Source: Deltaproteobacteria bacterium
GTDB taxonomy: Bacteria > Myxococcota_A > UBA796 > GCA-2862545
NCBI GenBank assembly: GCA_019307545.1
Contig: JAFDJI010000022.1
Span: 1-15,847, forward strand
DNA length: 15,847 bases
Direction: 5' to 3'
Every line of letters starts with the position of its first letter. Positions within the stretch are counted from its first letter, which is position 1. The notes under the pieces were generated by a model. That model was not told the origin of the DNA. It did no database searches and saw only the letters and a list, made by a program, of their open reading frames with translations. A program made the position numbers and the translations under genes. Below are positions 1 through 9,398 of this stretch, one piece after another.

Positions 1-1
1 C

Positions 2-196
2 GACTGTATCGAGGACAAGGGGACCGAGGCGGTCACCGAAGCCCAGGGGTGCGAGTACAATCCGCGCGCGGCCCGTTCCTGCGTCAAGGGCATCGAGGAG
101 ATGACCTGCCCACCAGATGGTGAGGAGCCGGCGTACCCCGTGCTGTGCGAGACCGTCTTCGACTGCGCGGACGATACCGGCGACTCGGGGGAGTAG
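2..196 (+). CDS. C-terminal end of a Cys-rich, probably secreted protein (5' end outside window)
   Basis: This is an open frame that enters from the left edge and ends at TAG 194-196, giving 64 residues. It contains six cysteines spread at fairly even intervals (…DCIED…, …GCEYN…, …SCVKG…, …TCPPD…, …LCETV…, …DCADD…) and is rich in Asp, Glu and Gly. Such spacing is typical of disulphide-bonded extracytoplasmic domains or lipoproteins of Myxococcota-like bacteria, but no family was recognised. The stop lies only 4 bp before the ATG of the next gene, which encodes an exported protein, so the two are probably co-transcribed and act outside the cytoplasm. Signal peptide and N-terminal domains cannot be judged because the gene is cut. 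Confidence 0.7.
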   Translation, partial: DCIEDKGTEAVTEAQGCEYNPRAARSCVKGIEEMTCPPDGEEPAYPVLCETVFDCADDTGDSGE

Positions 197-200
197 GGCC

Positions 201-2021
201 ATGCGTGCCACGGCAATCGCGTTCGTGTTGGTGTGCCTGGGCACGGCGTCCATGGCCCGTGCCGACTCGGTGGAGGCGTCCAGCGAGCTGCAGGAGGACG
301 ATGGGACCCGCCACTCCGCCGACCTGGTGGTCGATGGTCTCCTCTCTACCGGCTGGGCCGAGGGCGAGGAGGGAAACGGCGCCGGCTCGTGGCTGGAGCT
401 GAGGCTGGACCGTGCCACGGACATCGTCTCGGTGTCCGTCTGGCCCGGTAACCTCTCCCTTGGGAAGCGCTCGGTGAAGGAGTTCGGGCGACCGCACACG
501 TTGACGGTCACCCTGTCGGGCGGCGCGGGAGAAGACACCGTCAAGACGACGCGGCTCGAAGACGGTGCCCTGGTAGGTGCGCAGCGGGTGGACATCCCGG
601 TGCGCGGCCGTGCGCGCACCATTCGCATCTCCATGGACGAGGTGTACGACGGCATCGTGTACAACGACACCTACATCGCCGAGGTGGCGCTCAACTTCGC
701 CGATGGCGAGCCCCATCCATGGGTTGGCAAGGTGTTCTCCTGGATCAAGGGCGAGGAAGGCGAGCGGCCTCGGGCTACCAACCTGGAAGAGGTCGCACGG
801 CAGCAGGCGCTCGTCCAAGCCGGAGGCGAGGGGTCTCGGGAAGCGCTCGCTGAGCTGATGGACCAGGCGGGAGACGGTGCGCCCTTCATCCGCAAGTGGG
901 TCACGCGCTACGTGCCCATCGGGTTCCGCATTCATGCGATCTCGCCGAACGAGGCCGCCATCGAGGCGCTGTTGAAGCTCCGCGATCCCACCGCCATCCC
1001 GGCCCTGGAACAGGCCTCGTTGCGGGTCCTCGGTCACGACGAGGACAGGCTGCGTGGAACCGTGGAGATGTTCTATGCCTACCGGGAGCTGATCGGGGGT
1101 GCGAACACCAACGTTCCGAACTGGGGGCAGACGGGCTGGGCGGTGGGTGAGCTGCGCGGCCACGGAGAGCCACTCCAGCTGGAGCTCGACCAGGGGGGCC
1201 AGGTGTTTGTCGCGGACACCGGCAACAGCCGGCTGCAGCGCTTCACCGACACCGGCCGGGTGAACCGGACATGGGGCTCCGGGGCGCCGGACATCACCAA
1301 CATCTGGCTCGGGGGCATCCGTCCCTGGTACGTGTCGGGCGATGCCCCGGGCGACGTCCCAGGGAGCTTCCTCAACCCCGTCGACGTCACGATCATCCCG
1401 GAGAAGTTCGACGATGGGTTCGCCGTGCTCGACGCTTCCGGACGAGTGCAGGTGTTCGACGGAAACGGCGAGGTGCAGGCCACCTTCAAGGCCCCAGTAC
1501 ACAACAACCCGTTTCTCCCCGGCGTCGGGGGCCATGCCTACCTGGAGTACGTGCGTGGCAAGCTCATCGTCACCTGGTCCGACTCCGCGTACGTGTACAC
1601 CCTGGAAGGGGATGAGCTGAACCGCTGGGACATCAACGACGGGGTTCCCTCCGGGTGCGTGGTGCTCAAGAACGGAAAGCTCGGGTTGATCTTCGGGCAG
1701 AGCCTGGTCATGTACAGCATCGACGGCTTCCGGCACGGGTCCATTCTCGGGGACACCTTGGGCCAGGGTTTCGAGGGCTGGGACGTCACCCTGGACCAGG
1801 ATCGCCGGCTTTGGGCCGTCACCGATGACGGGTGGGCCGTGAAGTACAAGAAGCCCGGGAAGGTCGAGTACCGGGTCAAGATCTCCGAGTACGGCGTCCG
1901 CCTCCCACGTCTCGCCGTCCGGGACGATGTGATCTACCTGCTCCACGACGACCGGATCGTGGTGATCGACGCGCTCGAGCTCGCGCGCCTCGCCGAGTTG
2001 GAGGCGGAAGGCGCTCCTTGA
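201..2021 (+). CDS. Secreted multidomain protein: discoidin/NADase-type carbohydrate-binding-like domain plus NHL-like repeats
   Basis: 606 residues. The start is the ATG at 201, preceded by a GGGAG at 189-193 and followed by a signal peptide (hydrophobic AIAFVLVCLG, likely cleaved after A21 in SMARA|DS). An upstream ATG at 117 in the same frame lacks these features and would overlap the previous gene. Residues about 22-165 resemble the discoidin-like 'NADase-type glycan-binding' module seen in Myxococcota: VEASS…, a DGLLSTGWAEG motif and a G-x-WLEL strand. Residues about 225-300 look like a helical HEAT-like stretch. From about 325 onward there are NHL/beta-propeller-type strands, the clearest being GGQVFVADTGNSRLQRF, with further VQVFDGNGEV and WAVTDDGW units. 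The likely role is an extracytoplasmic or surface binding protein; the ligand is unknown. No catalytic motif was seen. Confidence 0.8.
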   Translation: MRATAIAFVLVCLGTASMARADSVEASSELQEDDGTRHSADLVVDGLLSTGWAEGEEGNGAGSWLELRLDRATDIVSVSVWPGNLSLGKRSVKEFGRPHTLTVTLSGGAGEDTVKTTRLEDGALVGAQRVDIPVRGRARTIRISMDEVYDGIVYNDTYIAEVALNFADGEPHPWVGKVFSWIKGEEGERPRATNLEEVARQQALVQAGGEGSREALAELMDQAGDGAPFIRKWVTRYVPIGFRIHAISPNEAAIEALLKLRDPTAIPALEQASLRVLGHDEDRLRGTVEMFYAYRELIGGANTNVPNWGQTGWAVGELRGHGEPLQLELDQGGQVFVADTGNSRLQRFTDTGRVNRTWGSGAPDITNIWLGGIRPWYVSGDAPGDVPGSFLNPVDVTIIPEKFDDGFAVLDASGRVQVFDGNGEVQATFKAPVHNNPFLPGVGGHAYLEYVRGKLIVTWSDSAYVYTLEGDELNRWDINDGVPSGCVVLKNGKLGLIFGQSLVMYSIDGFRHGSILGDTLGQGFEGWDVTLDQDRRLWAVTDDGWAVKYKKPGKVEYRVKISEYGVRLPRLAVRDDVIYLLHDDRIVVIDALELARLAELEAEGAP

Positions 2022-2036
2022 GTTGGGGAACCCCCC

Positions 2037-2064
2037 TTGCGGCCGAGGAGAGGGGTCCTTAAGA
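2037..2064 (+). promoter_or_regulatory. Candidate sigma-70 promoter of rnpB
   Basis: A TTGCGG hexamer (2037-2042) and TTAAGA (2059-2064) are separated by 16 bp. The spacing predicts a transcription start near 2071-2073, which is where the 5' strand of the P1 helix of RNase P RNA begins. The match to the consensus is moderate, so the call rests mainly on correct placement. Confidence 0.45.
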
Positions 2065-2072
2065 ACCTCTCG

Positions 2073-2447
<375 letters not shown>

Positions 2448-2448
2448 C

Positions 2449-2480
2449 CTGCTTCGGGGGATCTCCATCCCCCGAAGCAG
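2449..2480. terminator. Perfect 14-bp hairpin after rnpB, possibly a shared bidirectional terminator
   Basis: CTGCTTCGGGGGAT (2449-2462), a CTCC loop (2463-2466) and the exact complement (2467-2480) form a very stable stem. It starts 2 nt after the end of rnpB and lies 19 nt beyond the stop of the minus-strand zinc-ribbon gene, so it can serve both convergent transcripts. There is no T-tract on either side, so intrinsic termination is uncertain. It may instead protect or help process the 3' end of RNase P RNA. Confidence 0.65.
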
Positions 2481-2499
2481 CATCCTTCGAGATGTTGCG

Positions 2500-3189
2500 C
2501 TACCCGAGGAAAAGCCAGCGCCCGCAGCCACGGCACGTGATCAGGCGTCCTCGCCTCAACTCGATGGTGGCCTGTTTGGGCACCGTGTACATACACATCG
2601 CGCACGCGTCGTTGCGGATCCGGGCCACCGCGGGGGGCTTGCGGACCCGGAGCAGGTCGTAGCGTCCCTGGACCTCTCGGTCCAGGGTGGTGTGGATCGC
2701 GTGGTGCGCCACGCGCAGCTCTCCGATCTCGCCTTCCAGGGCGGCGATTCGGGTCGGACTGGTTCGCTGGGTTTCGGCCAGCGCGTCCTCCGCTGCCCCC
2801 ACTTGTGCGATCGCAGCGTCCAGGCGGGGCTGTATGCCCTCCTGCACTTCCATCGCTTCCAAGATCTCGGTCTCGATCCCGTCGATGATGTCCAGGCATT
2901 GCACCCGCTGTCGTTCGGCAGCGGCCGGTGCGCCGGCACCGGTCTCCAGGACTTTCTCCGCTCGTGCGAGACGGGTTTGGTACTGCGCCAGTCGCCGGTT
3001 GGCATCGCGCTCCGTTTGCTTGGAGGCGGTGAACTCCGCCTGTACCCCATCGCGGTCCGCCATCGCCGCGCCCACAACAGCTTGCGCGGACGCGATGGAT
3101 GATCGCGCCGCCTTCAGCGCCGACTCGGCGCGAGTCAGGGCGACTGCGAGGTCCGACGCCTTTGCGAGTTGATCCAGGTCCGAGCTCAT
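2500..3189 (-). CDS. Coiled-coil protein with C4 zinc ribbon (zf-RING_7/CT398-like family)
   Basis: 229 residues, beginning at an ATG preceded by a strong purine-rich ribosome-binding site (GGAGGGAGGGG directly upstream). Residues about 5-180 are a long, Ala/Glu/Arg-rich helical coiled coil. The C-terminus carries a four-cysteine zinc ribbon, C196-x2-C199 and C219-x2-C222, with the family-typical segment ELRRGRLITCRGCGRWL. This architecture matches the small zinc-ribbon family that includes chlamydial CT398 and Helicobacter HP0958/FlgZ, which act as scaffold or RNA/protein-binding factors; the role here is not established. It is divergently placed from the tRNA at 3264 and convergent with rnpB. 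A longer overlapping ORF in another frame is an out-of-frame shadow. Confidence 0.9.
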   Translation of the reverse strand: MSSDLDQLAKASDLAVALTRAESALKAARSSIASAQAVVGAAMADRDGVQAEFTASKQTERDANRRLAQYQTRLARAEKVLETGAGAPAAAERQRVQCLDIIDGIETEILEAMEVQEGIQPRLDAAIAQVGAAEDALAETQRTSPTRIAALEGEIGELRVAHHAIHTTLDREVQGRYDLLRVRKPPAVARIRNDACAMCMYTVPKQATIELRRGRLITCRGCGRWLFLG

Positions 3190-3263
3190 CCCCTCCCTCC
3201 GGTGGAACCGTCACCCTACCGCGAGACAGTAGCGACTGGGTGGGCTAGTGATGGGGCCGATTC

Positions 3264-3337
3264 GGGCCCGTAGCTCAGTTGGTCAGAGCACCCGGCTCAT
3301 ACCCGGAGGGTCTCAGGTTCGAGTCCTGGCGGGCCCA
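3264..3337 (+). tRNA. tRNA with CAT anticodon (elongator Met or Ile2)
   Basis: A complete cloverleaf can be drawn. The acceptor GGGCCCG (3264-3270) pairs perfectly with CGGGCCC (3330-3336). The D stem is GCTC/GAGC, the anticodon loop is CTCATAC (3296-3302) with anticodon CAT at 3298-3300, and the T arm is TCAGG-TTCGAGT-CCTGG. The discriminator base is A3337. The next bases are CCC, so the 3' CCA is not encoded and must be added by CCA nucleotidyltransferase. The initiator hallmark of three G-C pairs in the anticodon stem is absent, so this is not initiator tRNA. The C4-G69 and C5-G68 pairs are also found in E. coli tRNA-Ile2, which TilS modifies, so Met and Ile2 cannot be separated by eye. 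C27 faces A43, an unusual mismatch at the base of the anticodon stem. Confidence 0.93.
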
Positions 3338-3347
3338 CCCCTCCCTA

Positions 3348-5060
3348 CTAGCTGTCCATGAAGGCGCGCAGGCGCTTGGACCGGGAGGGATGGCGGAGCT
3401 TGCGCAGGGCCTTGGCTTCGATCTGGCGGATGCGCTCCCGGGTGACCTCGAAGTCCTGTCCCACCTCTTCCAGGGTGTGGTCCTGGGTCTGACCGATCCC
3501 GAAGCGGAGCCGGAGCACCCGCTCCTCGCGCGGGGTGAGGGTCGCGAGCACCTTGCGGGTTGCTTCGGACAGTGAGGCGTTCACCATGTTCTCGGCCGGG
3601 GAGGAGGTGTTCTTGTCCTCCAGGAAGTCGCCGAGGTGGCTGTCCTCTTCTTCACCGATGGGCGTCTCCAGGCTGATGGGCTCCTTGGCGATCTTGAGGA
3701 TGCGATGGACCTTGTCCACCGGGAGCTCCATCTTGTCCCCGATCTCCTCGGGAAGGGCCGGACGTCCCAGCTCCTGTTCCAGGTGGCGTTGGGTACGGAT
3801 CAGCTTGTTGATGGTCTCGATCATGTGGACCGGGATCCGGATGGTCCGGGCCTGGTCGGCGATCGCGCGGGTGATGGCCTGGCGGATCCACCAAGTGGCG
3901 TAGGTAGAGAACTTGTAGCCGCGGCGGTACTCGAACTTCTCGACAGCCTTCATGAGGCCGATGTTGCCTTCCTGGATGAGGTCCAGGAACTGCAGACCCC
4001 GGTTGGTGTACTTCTTCGCGATGGACACCACCAAGCGGAGGTTGGCCTCGACCAACTCGCACTTCGCCTGCTCGGCCTGTGCCTCTCCCTTCTTCAGCTC
4101 TGTTGCGGCATCGCGGAGCGCGTCGCGGGTCATGCCGGTGGCCTTCTCGACCTTGCGGATCTTGCGCAGCTCGCGGCGCACCCGGCTGTCGAACTCCTTC
4201 CACCGTGACTCGGGAATGCCGGTGCGACGGATCACCGCGCGCCCACCCCCATCGAGGTTGCGCCGAACCTGGCGAATGGAGCGTCGGAGGTCCTTCACGG
4301 GAAGACGCGCGTCCCGCGCGACCTTTTCGATCTCCTTCTCACACTTCGCGATCCGGTGCCAGGCATCCTGGATGCGCCACGAAATGGTGGAGAGCTGCCT
4401 CTTTGAGAGATCGAGCGTCTCCATGTGGCTGTAGAGGTCCTCGCGGGTCTCCTCCACACGGTCGAGCGCCTCGGAGGCGCGCCGCTTGCTCTTCGCCTTG
4501 GAGAGCTGCACTTCGGCGTCGAGGTACTGCTCGTTGAGGCGGTACGCGGTCTCGTAGGCCTCCTCCAGGCTGCAGCCCTCGGTGGTCTTGGTGCGGCGCG
4601 GGCGCTTGCCGGAGCGGAGCGCCTTCTGTACGCGGGCCTCGTCGTCCTCGATGAGCTCCTTGATGTACTCCACGCCGATCGACGAGGTGAGGACGATCTG
4701 CTTGACCGTCATCTCGCCTTCCTCGATGCGCTTGGCAATCTCGATTTCCCCCTCGCGGGAGAGGAGCGAGACCGAGCCCATCTTGCGTAGGTACACCCGG
4801 ACCGGATCGTTGGAACGGTGGGCTTCGGGAGCCTTCTCGTCGAGCTGCTTCCCACGCCGCTCCGCCTCGCGCAGCTTCCGGGCCTCGTTGACGACTTCGA
4901 TGTCCAGGTCGCTGAACATGATCATCACGTCGTCTAGGCGTTCGCTGGCCACGAGGTGGGTCGGGAGGAAGTTGTTCATTTCCTCGTAGGTGACGTACCC
5001 GCGTTTCTTGCCCATGTTGATGAGCTGTTGGACTTCGGAGAGGTCCTTGGGACTCGTCAT
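3348..5060 (-). CDS. rpoD: RNA polymerase primary sigma factor, sigma-70
   Basis: 570 residues, close to the E. coli length of 613. It directs RNA polymerase to housekeeping promoters. Region 1.1 lies at about 1-60 (…LINMGKKRGYVTYEEMNNFLP…), region 1.2 at about 85-117 (DPVRVYLRKMGSVSLLSREGE), and a charged non-conserved region at about 118-330. Region 2 at about 335-410 contains NLRLVVSIAKKYTNRGL and FSTYATWWIRQAITRAI. Region 3 follows at about 411-490, and region 4 at about 500-570 ends in the helix-turn-helix TRERIRQIEAKALRKLRHP. The start ATG at 5060 begins the canonical region 1.1, with a GGAG about 12 nt upstream. It is the last gene of the murA-dnaG-rpoD array and ends only 10 bp from the 3' end of the oppositely oriented tRNA. 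Confidence 0.98.
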   Translation of the reverse strand: MTSPKDLSEVQQLINMGKKRGYVTYEEMNNFLPTHLVASERLDDVMIMFSDLDIEVVNEARKLREAERRGKQLDEKAPEAHRSNDPVRVYLRKMGSVSLLSREGEIEIAKRIEEGEMTVKQIVLTSSIGVEYIKELIEDDEARVQKALRSGKRPRRTKTTEGCSLEEAYETAYRLNEQYLDAEVQLSKAKSKRRASEALDRVEETREDLYSHMETLDLSKRQLSTISWRIQDAWHRIAKCEKEIEKVARDARLPVKDLRRSIRQVRRNLDGGGRAVIRRTGIPESRWKEFDSRVRRELRKIRKVEKATGMTRDALRDAATELKKGEAQAEQAKCELVEANLRLVVSIAKKYTNRGLQFLDLIQEGNIGLMKAVEKFEYRRGYKFSTYATWWIRQAITRAIADQARTIRIPVHMIETINKLIRTQRHLEQELGRPALPEEIGDKMELPVDKVHRILKIAKEPISLETPIGEEEDSHLGDFLEDKNTSSPAENMVNASLSEATRKVLATLTPREERVLRLRFGIGQTQDHTLEEVGQDFEVTRERIRQIEAKALRKLRHPSRSKRLRAFMDS

Positions 5061-5104
5061 TGGACTTTGTATCTCCGTCCTGGTTTATCGCCGGGGAAGT
5101 GACC

Positions 5105-5137
5105 GATTGCGGTCAATCGCGCAAGGAGATCTTGCGC
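5105..5137 (-). promoter_or_regulatory. Two adjacent hairpins in the rpoD leader
   Basis: GCGCAAG (5119-5125) and CTTGCGC (5131-5137) form a perfect 7-bp stem with a 5-nt loop. Immediately next to it GATTG (5105-5109) and CAATC (5114-5118) form a 5-bp stem with a 4-nt loop. Both lie about 45-75 nt before the rpoD start codon. They could influence transcript stability, processing or translation; the function is inferred from position only. Confidence 0.4.
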
Positions 5138-5235
5138 ATCGCGTCAAATGAGTCGGTATTCGCCAAGGGCGAGCCGATGGGCCAAATGCAGCGGGAACCT
5201 TGTCGTCGAGTGCTCCCGGGTCCTCGGGCGCGCTC

Positions 5236-5260
5236 CGGTCGTGCGACCGCGGGGCGGTCG
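5236..5260 (-). promoter_or_regulatory. Overlapping alternative hairpins in the rpoD leader
   Basis: The segment holds CGGTCG (5236-5241), CGACCG (5244-5249) and CGGTCG (5255-5260). The central hexamer can pair with either neighbour, so two mutually exclusive stems are possible. This resembles the switching arrangement of attenuators or the competing stems of RNA regulators, but no terminator T-tract or leader peptide was seen. It lies about 30-55 nt into the predicted leader. Confidence 0.35.
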
Positions 5261-5297
5261 AGTGGTTCCGCTGGGTGGAAATCCGACACCAATTCAG

Positions 5298-5326
5298 CGT
5301 TAACCGTAGTTCGCGCACGGTGTCAA
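5298..5326 (-). promoter_or_regulatory. Candidate promoter for rpoD inside the dnaG-rpoD gap
   Basis: Read on the minus strand, a perfect TTGACA (5326-5321) and TTAACG (5303-5298) are separated by 17 bp. The -35 box starts 4 nt after the dnaG stop codon. Transcription would start near 5291, leaving a leader of about 230 nt before the rpoD ATG. Extra promoters for rpoD within or after dnaG are well known in the E. coli operon, so the placement makes sense. Confidence 0.5.
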
Positions 5327-5330
5327 CAAC

Positions 5331-7139
5331 TCATTCCTCCCCGGGGTCGCCAGTCATCAGGTGCATGAACTCCGCAACGTGCTCGTGAACCAGCGCCGAT
5401 TGCAGCGCGCCCTGCAGCGTCACCAGGGCCGCCCGTTGGGCGAGCGTCGCCCGAACCCGCCCCAGGTCGCCATCGCGGCGGGCCTCCTCCGCTTGGCGGG
5501 TGAGCTGGGCCAGGGTGGCCTCTCGCCGTGGTCGGCCCAGCCCATGGAGGATGTGGCAGGTCGCCAAAACGGCCTCGTCGGGCTCGTAGAGCTTCTCCCG
5601 TGCCACCACGGCGGACAGGGTGCGGGCGATTCCGTCGTCCTGCAGCTCGGGAAGAATGGCTGCGGCGGGTTCTCCTGCGACCAGCCGCGCCAGCATCCCG
5701 CGAACCTCGGGGTGGGGGTCGAAGAGATCCGGGTCCGCGCGGGCGACGAGGCCAGCCACATCCTCGTACCGGTGGACGAGCAGCCACGACAGGTGCACCA
5801 TCTCGCGGCTCGGTTGCCACCCGTCTCGGGGTGGTGGAGGGGGTCCGTCTGGCCCCCGTCTGACATGGTGTTGCAGGCGCTGGAGGAGCGCCGCCTCGTT
5901 GACCTTCAGCGTCGCCGCCACCCCGCTCACCATGACGGGTGATAGTCCGGCGAGCAGCGGCAGGAGGGTCTCGATCAGCTGGGACTGGCTGCCAGCGTGG
6001 GTGCCATGCGTCTCCAAGCGCCGTTGCACCAGCCATTCCAGCAGCGGCGCCCGATTTGCCAGCGCACGCTCCATCGCTTCGGGGCCCCCTTCCCGAACCA
6101 GATCGTCCGGGTCCTTGGCGCCGCCCAGGTCCAGTCGCCAGGCCTGGATCCCGGCATCGAGGAAAAGGGGGAGCGACCGCTCCGCTGCCTGTGCCCCGGC
6201 CTCATCGCTGTCGAACAGGGCCACCACGTCCCGGGTGAGATGGCGGATCCGCCGCATGTGCTCGGTGGTGAGTGCCGTCCCGCAGGTGGCGATGGATTCC
6301 GGGAACCCGGCCTGGCGAAGGGACAGCACGTCCATGTAGCCCTCCACCACCAGTGCCCGGTCGACCCGCTGGATCGCGGGGCGGGCCAGGTCGAGTCCGT
6401 AGAGCACCTTGGACTTCTGGTAGACGGTCGACTCCGGTGTGTTCAGGTACTTCGGGCCGTCGCCGGTCACGATGCGGCCACCGAACGCGATGACCCGGCC
6501 GCGCTCGTCGCGGATGGGGAAGATGATGCGCTCGCGGAGGAAATCATAGTGGCCCGACGCCTGTGCGCGCTGGCGGGCGAGCCCGACCTCCACCACCAGT
6601 TGTTCCGGAAAACCCTGCCCGTGCATGTGGTCGAGCAGGGTGGTCCACCCGCCGGGGGCGTACCCGAGGCGTGCCTCGCGCGAGGTCTCCTGGTCGAGGC
6701 CGCGTTCCTCCATGAACTGCCGCCCGGGAGCGCCCTCGGGACGGGTCCACAGCACCGATTCATAGAACCGGGTGACCTCTTCGAGGACATCGTAGATGGT
6801 GGCGCGGCGCCGGAGCTGGCGGCGCTCGTCGGCCGTCAACTCTCGCTCCTCGATGGTCACCCCCGCTGGCCCCGCAAGCTCCTTGACCGCCTCCACGAAG
6901 GACAGGCCTTCCATGAGCCCGAGGAACTTGAAGACGTCGCCGCCGGTCTGGCAGCCAAAACAGTGGAACAGGTGCTTGTGGGGCACCACGTGGAAGGAAG
7001 GCGTCTTCTCCTGGTGGAAGGGGCACAGGCCCACGTAGCTGCTCCCCCGCCGGGTCAATGCGACGAAGCGCTGAACCACCTCCGCCAGGTCGGTGCGGTC
7101 CCGCACTTCATCGATGAGGTGGCGTGGGATCCGGGACAT
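5331..7139 (-). CDS. dnaG: DNA primase
   Basis: 602 residues; E. coli DnaG has 581. It synthesises RNA primers at the replication fork and works with the replicative helicase. The N-terminal CHC2 zinc-binding domain shows C39-x2-H42-x17-C60-x2-C63 (LCPFHQEKTPSF … HCFGCQTGGDVF). The RNA polymerase core contains YLNTPES…YQKSKVLYG (about 232-250). The TOPRIM fold follows, with E267 in VVEGYMD and the acidic DSD at 311-313, then KDPDD at about 343-347. The C-terminal helicase-interacting part is divergent, as is usual. The start is fixed by the family's typical N-terminus (MSRIPRHLIDEVRDRTDL). No clear ribosome-binding site precedes it; instead there is a GC-rich hairpin, GGGGAG/CTCCCC at 7155-7173. 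It lies 80 bp after murA and 270 bp before rpoD. Confidence 0.98.
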   Translation of the reverse strand: MSRIPRHLIDEVRDRTDLAEVVQRFVALTRRGSSYVGLCPFHQEKTPSFHVVPHKHLFHCFGCQTGGDVFKFLGLMEGLSFVEAVKELAGPAGVTIEERELTADERRQLRRRATIYDVLEEVTRFYESVLWTRPEGAPGRQFMEERGLDQETSREARLGYAPGGWTTLLDHMHGQGFPEQLVVEVGLARQRAQASGHYDFLRERIIFPIRDERGRVIAFGGRIVTGDGPKYLNTPESTVYQKSKVLYGLDLARPAIQRVDRALVVEGYMDVLSLRQAGFPESIATCGTALTTEHMRRIRHLTRDVVALFDSDEAGAQAAERSLPLFLDAGIQAWRLDLGGAKDPDDLVREGGPEAMERALANRAPLLEWLVQRRLETHGTHAGSQSQLIETLLPLLAGLSPVMVSGVAATLKVNEAALLQRLQHHVRRGPDGPPPPPRDGWQPSREMVHLSWLLVHRYEDVAGLVARADPDLFDPHPEVRGMLARLVAGEPAAAILPELQDDGIARTLSAVVAREKLYEPDEAVLATCHILHGLGRPRREATLAQLTRQAEEARRDGDLGRVRATLAQRAALVTLQGALQSALVHEHVAEFMHLMTGDPGEE

Positions 7140-7219
7140 GGAGGGCTCGGGGCGGGGGAGGGGGCGGCTCCCCGCATGGTAACCACTCCGCGGTCCAGAA
7201 GTTGTCCGGGTCGATCCCG

Positions 7220-8518
<1,299 letters not shown>

Positions 8519-8731
8519 GACTGCTCCAGTGGCGTGGCGCCGTGCAGTGACGCCGAGGGATAACTTCACCAGAACGGTTGTGCAGACTCCGTGCCCGAAC
8601 CCGTCACGGACGTCTTCCTTGCCGAGGATGGCGGCGTTCCGACGCCTTCGGAAGCACCCCCGAACTGGGCTCGAGCCCCCCCTTCATCTACCGAAAGTGG
8701 ATAGGGATCGCACAATGGTCGCGGAGGACGG

Positions 8732-9352
8732 TTGCTCGGCATCTTGATCGCCATGGTGGCCTTCGGCGCTGGACCGTATGCGGGGATCGCCCCCGAAGCG
8801 GTGGAGGTGCTGGGCACGCCCGTGTTCCTGTCGCCAGAGGCGGGCTGGTCGGCCCCCATCATGGACGAGGGGGGCGGTCGGGTGAGGGTGTTCGTCGCCC
8901 ACACAGAGGAGGAGGCTCGGCGTTGGCTCGCCGAGCGCCGCGTGACCGCCGAGCGCGTCCCCGTGTACCCGTTTGGAGAGGAGGGATACGGCAATGGCCA
9001 CAGTCGCCTCCTGTACCGGGAGCACAACGTGGTGGTGGTGGTCGAGCGGCCTGGTGGAGGGGCCCTCGACCTCGCCGACCGCCTCCAGAGCGCCCTCACG
9101 GAGTACTCTCCGTGGCCAACCACCCCGACGTTGGCGTTCGATGGGCGGATCGCACGCGTCGACGGCGAGTGGGCACAGGTTGCCTTTCGCGCTGCTCCAG
9201 TGACCGATCCGGCGACCTTCCTCCCGAAACCGATCCGGGTGATCCCTCTCGCACCAGGCGTGGCCGAAGTGGGGGTTCCGCCCACCCGACTCTCAGTCAC
9301 GGTGTGGGATCGGTACGGGCGGTTCGCCGAAGTGGAGTGGGAGGCGGAGTAG
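8732..9352 (+). CDS. Probable exported protein of unknown function
   Basis: 206 residues. The best start is a TTG at 8732 with GGAGG at 8723-8727, 4 nt upstream; a later ATG at 8753 is possible. The N-terminus is hydrophobic (LGILIAMVAFGAGPYAG) but lacks a basic n-region, so export is likely rather than certain. The rest mixes beta-prone segments (HNVVVVVERPGG, PIRVIPLAPGVAEVGV, RLSVTVWDRYGRF) with one helical stretch rich in Arg and Glu (TEEEARRWLAERRVTAER). No cysteines, catalytic motif or known family was recognised. It is divergent from murA across a 213-bp gap and is followed 76 bp later by a toxin-antitoxin pair; neither neighbour suggests a role. Codon usage shows the same GC-rich third positions as the neighbours, which supports real coding. 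Confidence 0.7.
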   Translation: MLGILIAMVAFGAGPYAGIAPEAVEVLGTPVFLSPEAGWSAPIMDEGGGRVRVFVAHTEEEARRWLAERRVTAERVPVYPFGEEGYGNGHSRLLYREHNVVVVVERPGGGALDLADRLQSALTEYSPWPTTPTLAFDGRIARVDGEWAQVAFRAAPVTDPATFLPKPIRVIPLAPGVAEVGVPPTRLSVTVWDRYGRFAEVEWEAE

Positions 9353-9398
9353 GGCCGTACGGGTCTCATCAGGTAGCCAAGCCTCTGGTCAGTCTGCA

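Noticed and set aside
8586..8700. Short plus-strand frame (Pro/Ser/Glu-rich, about 40 codons) between murA and the exported protein
   Set aside because: No good start or ribosome-binding site. It might be a gene remnant but cannot be supported.
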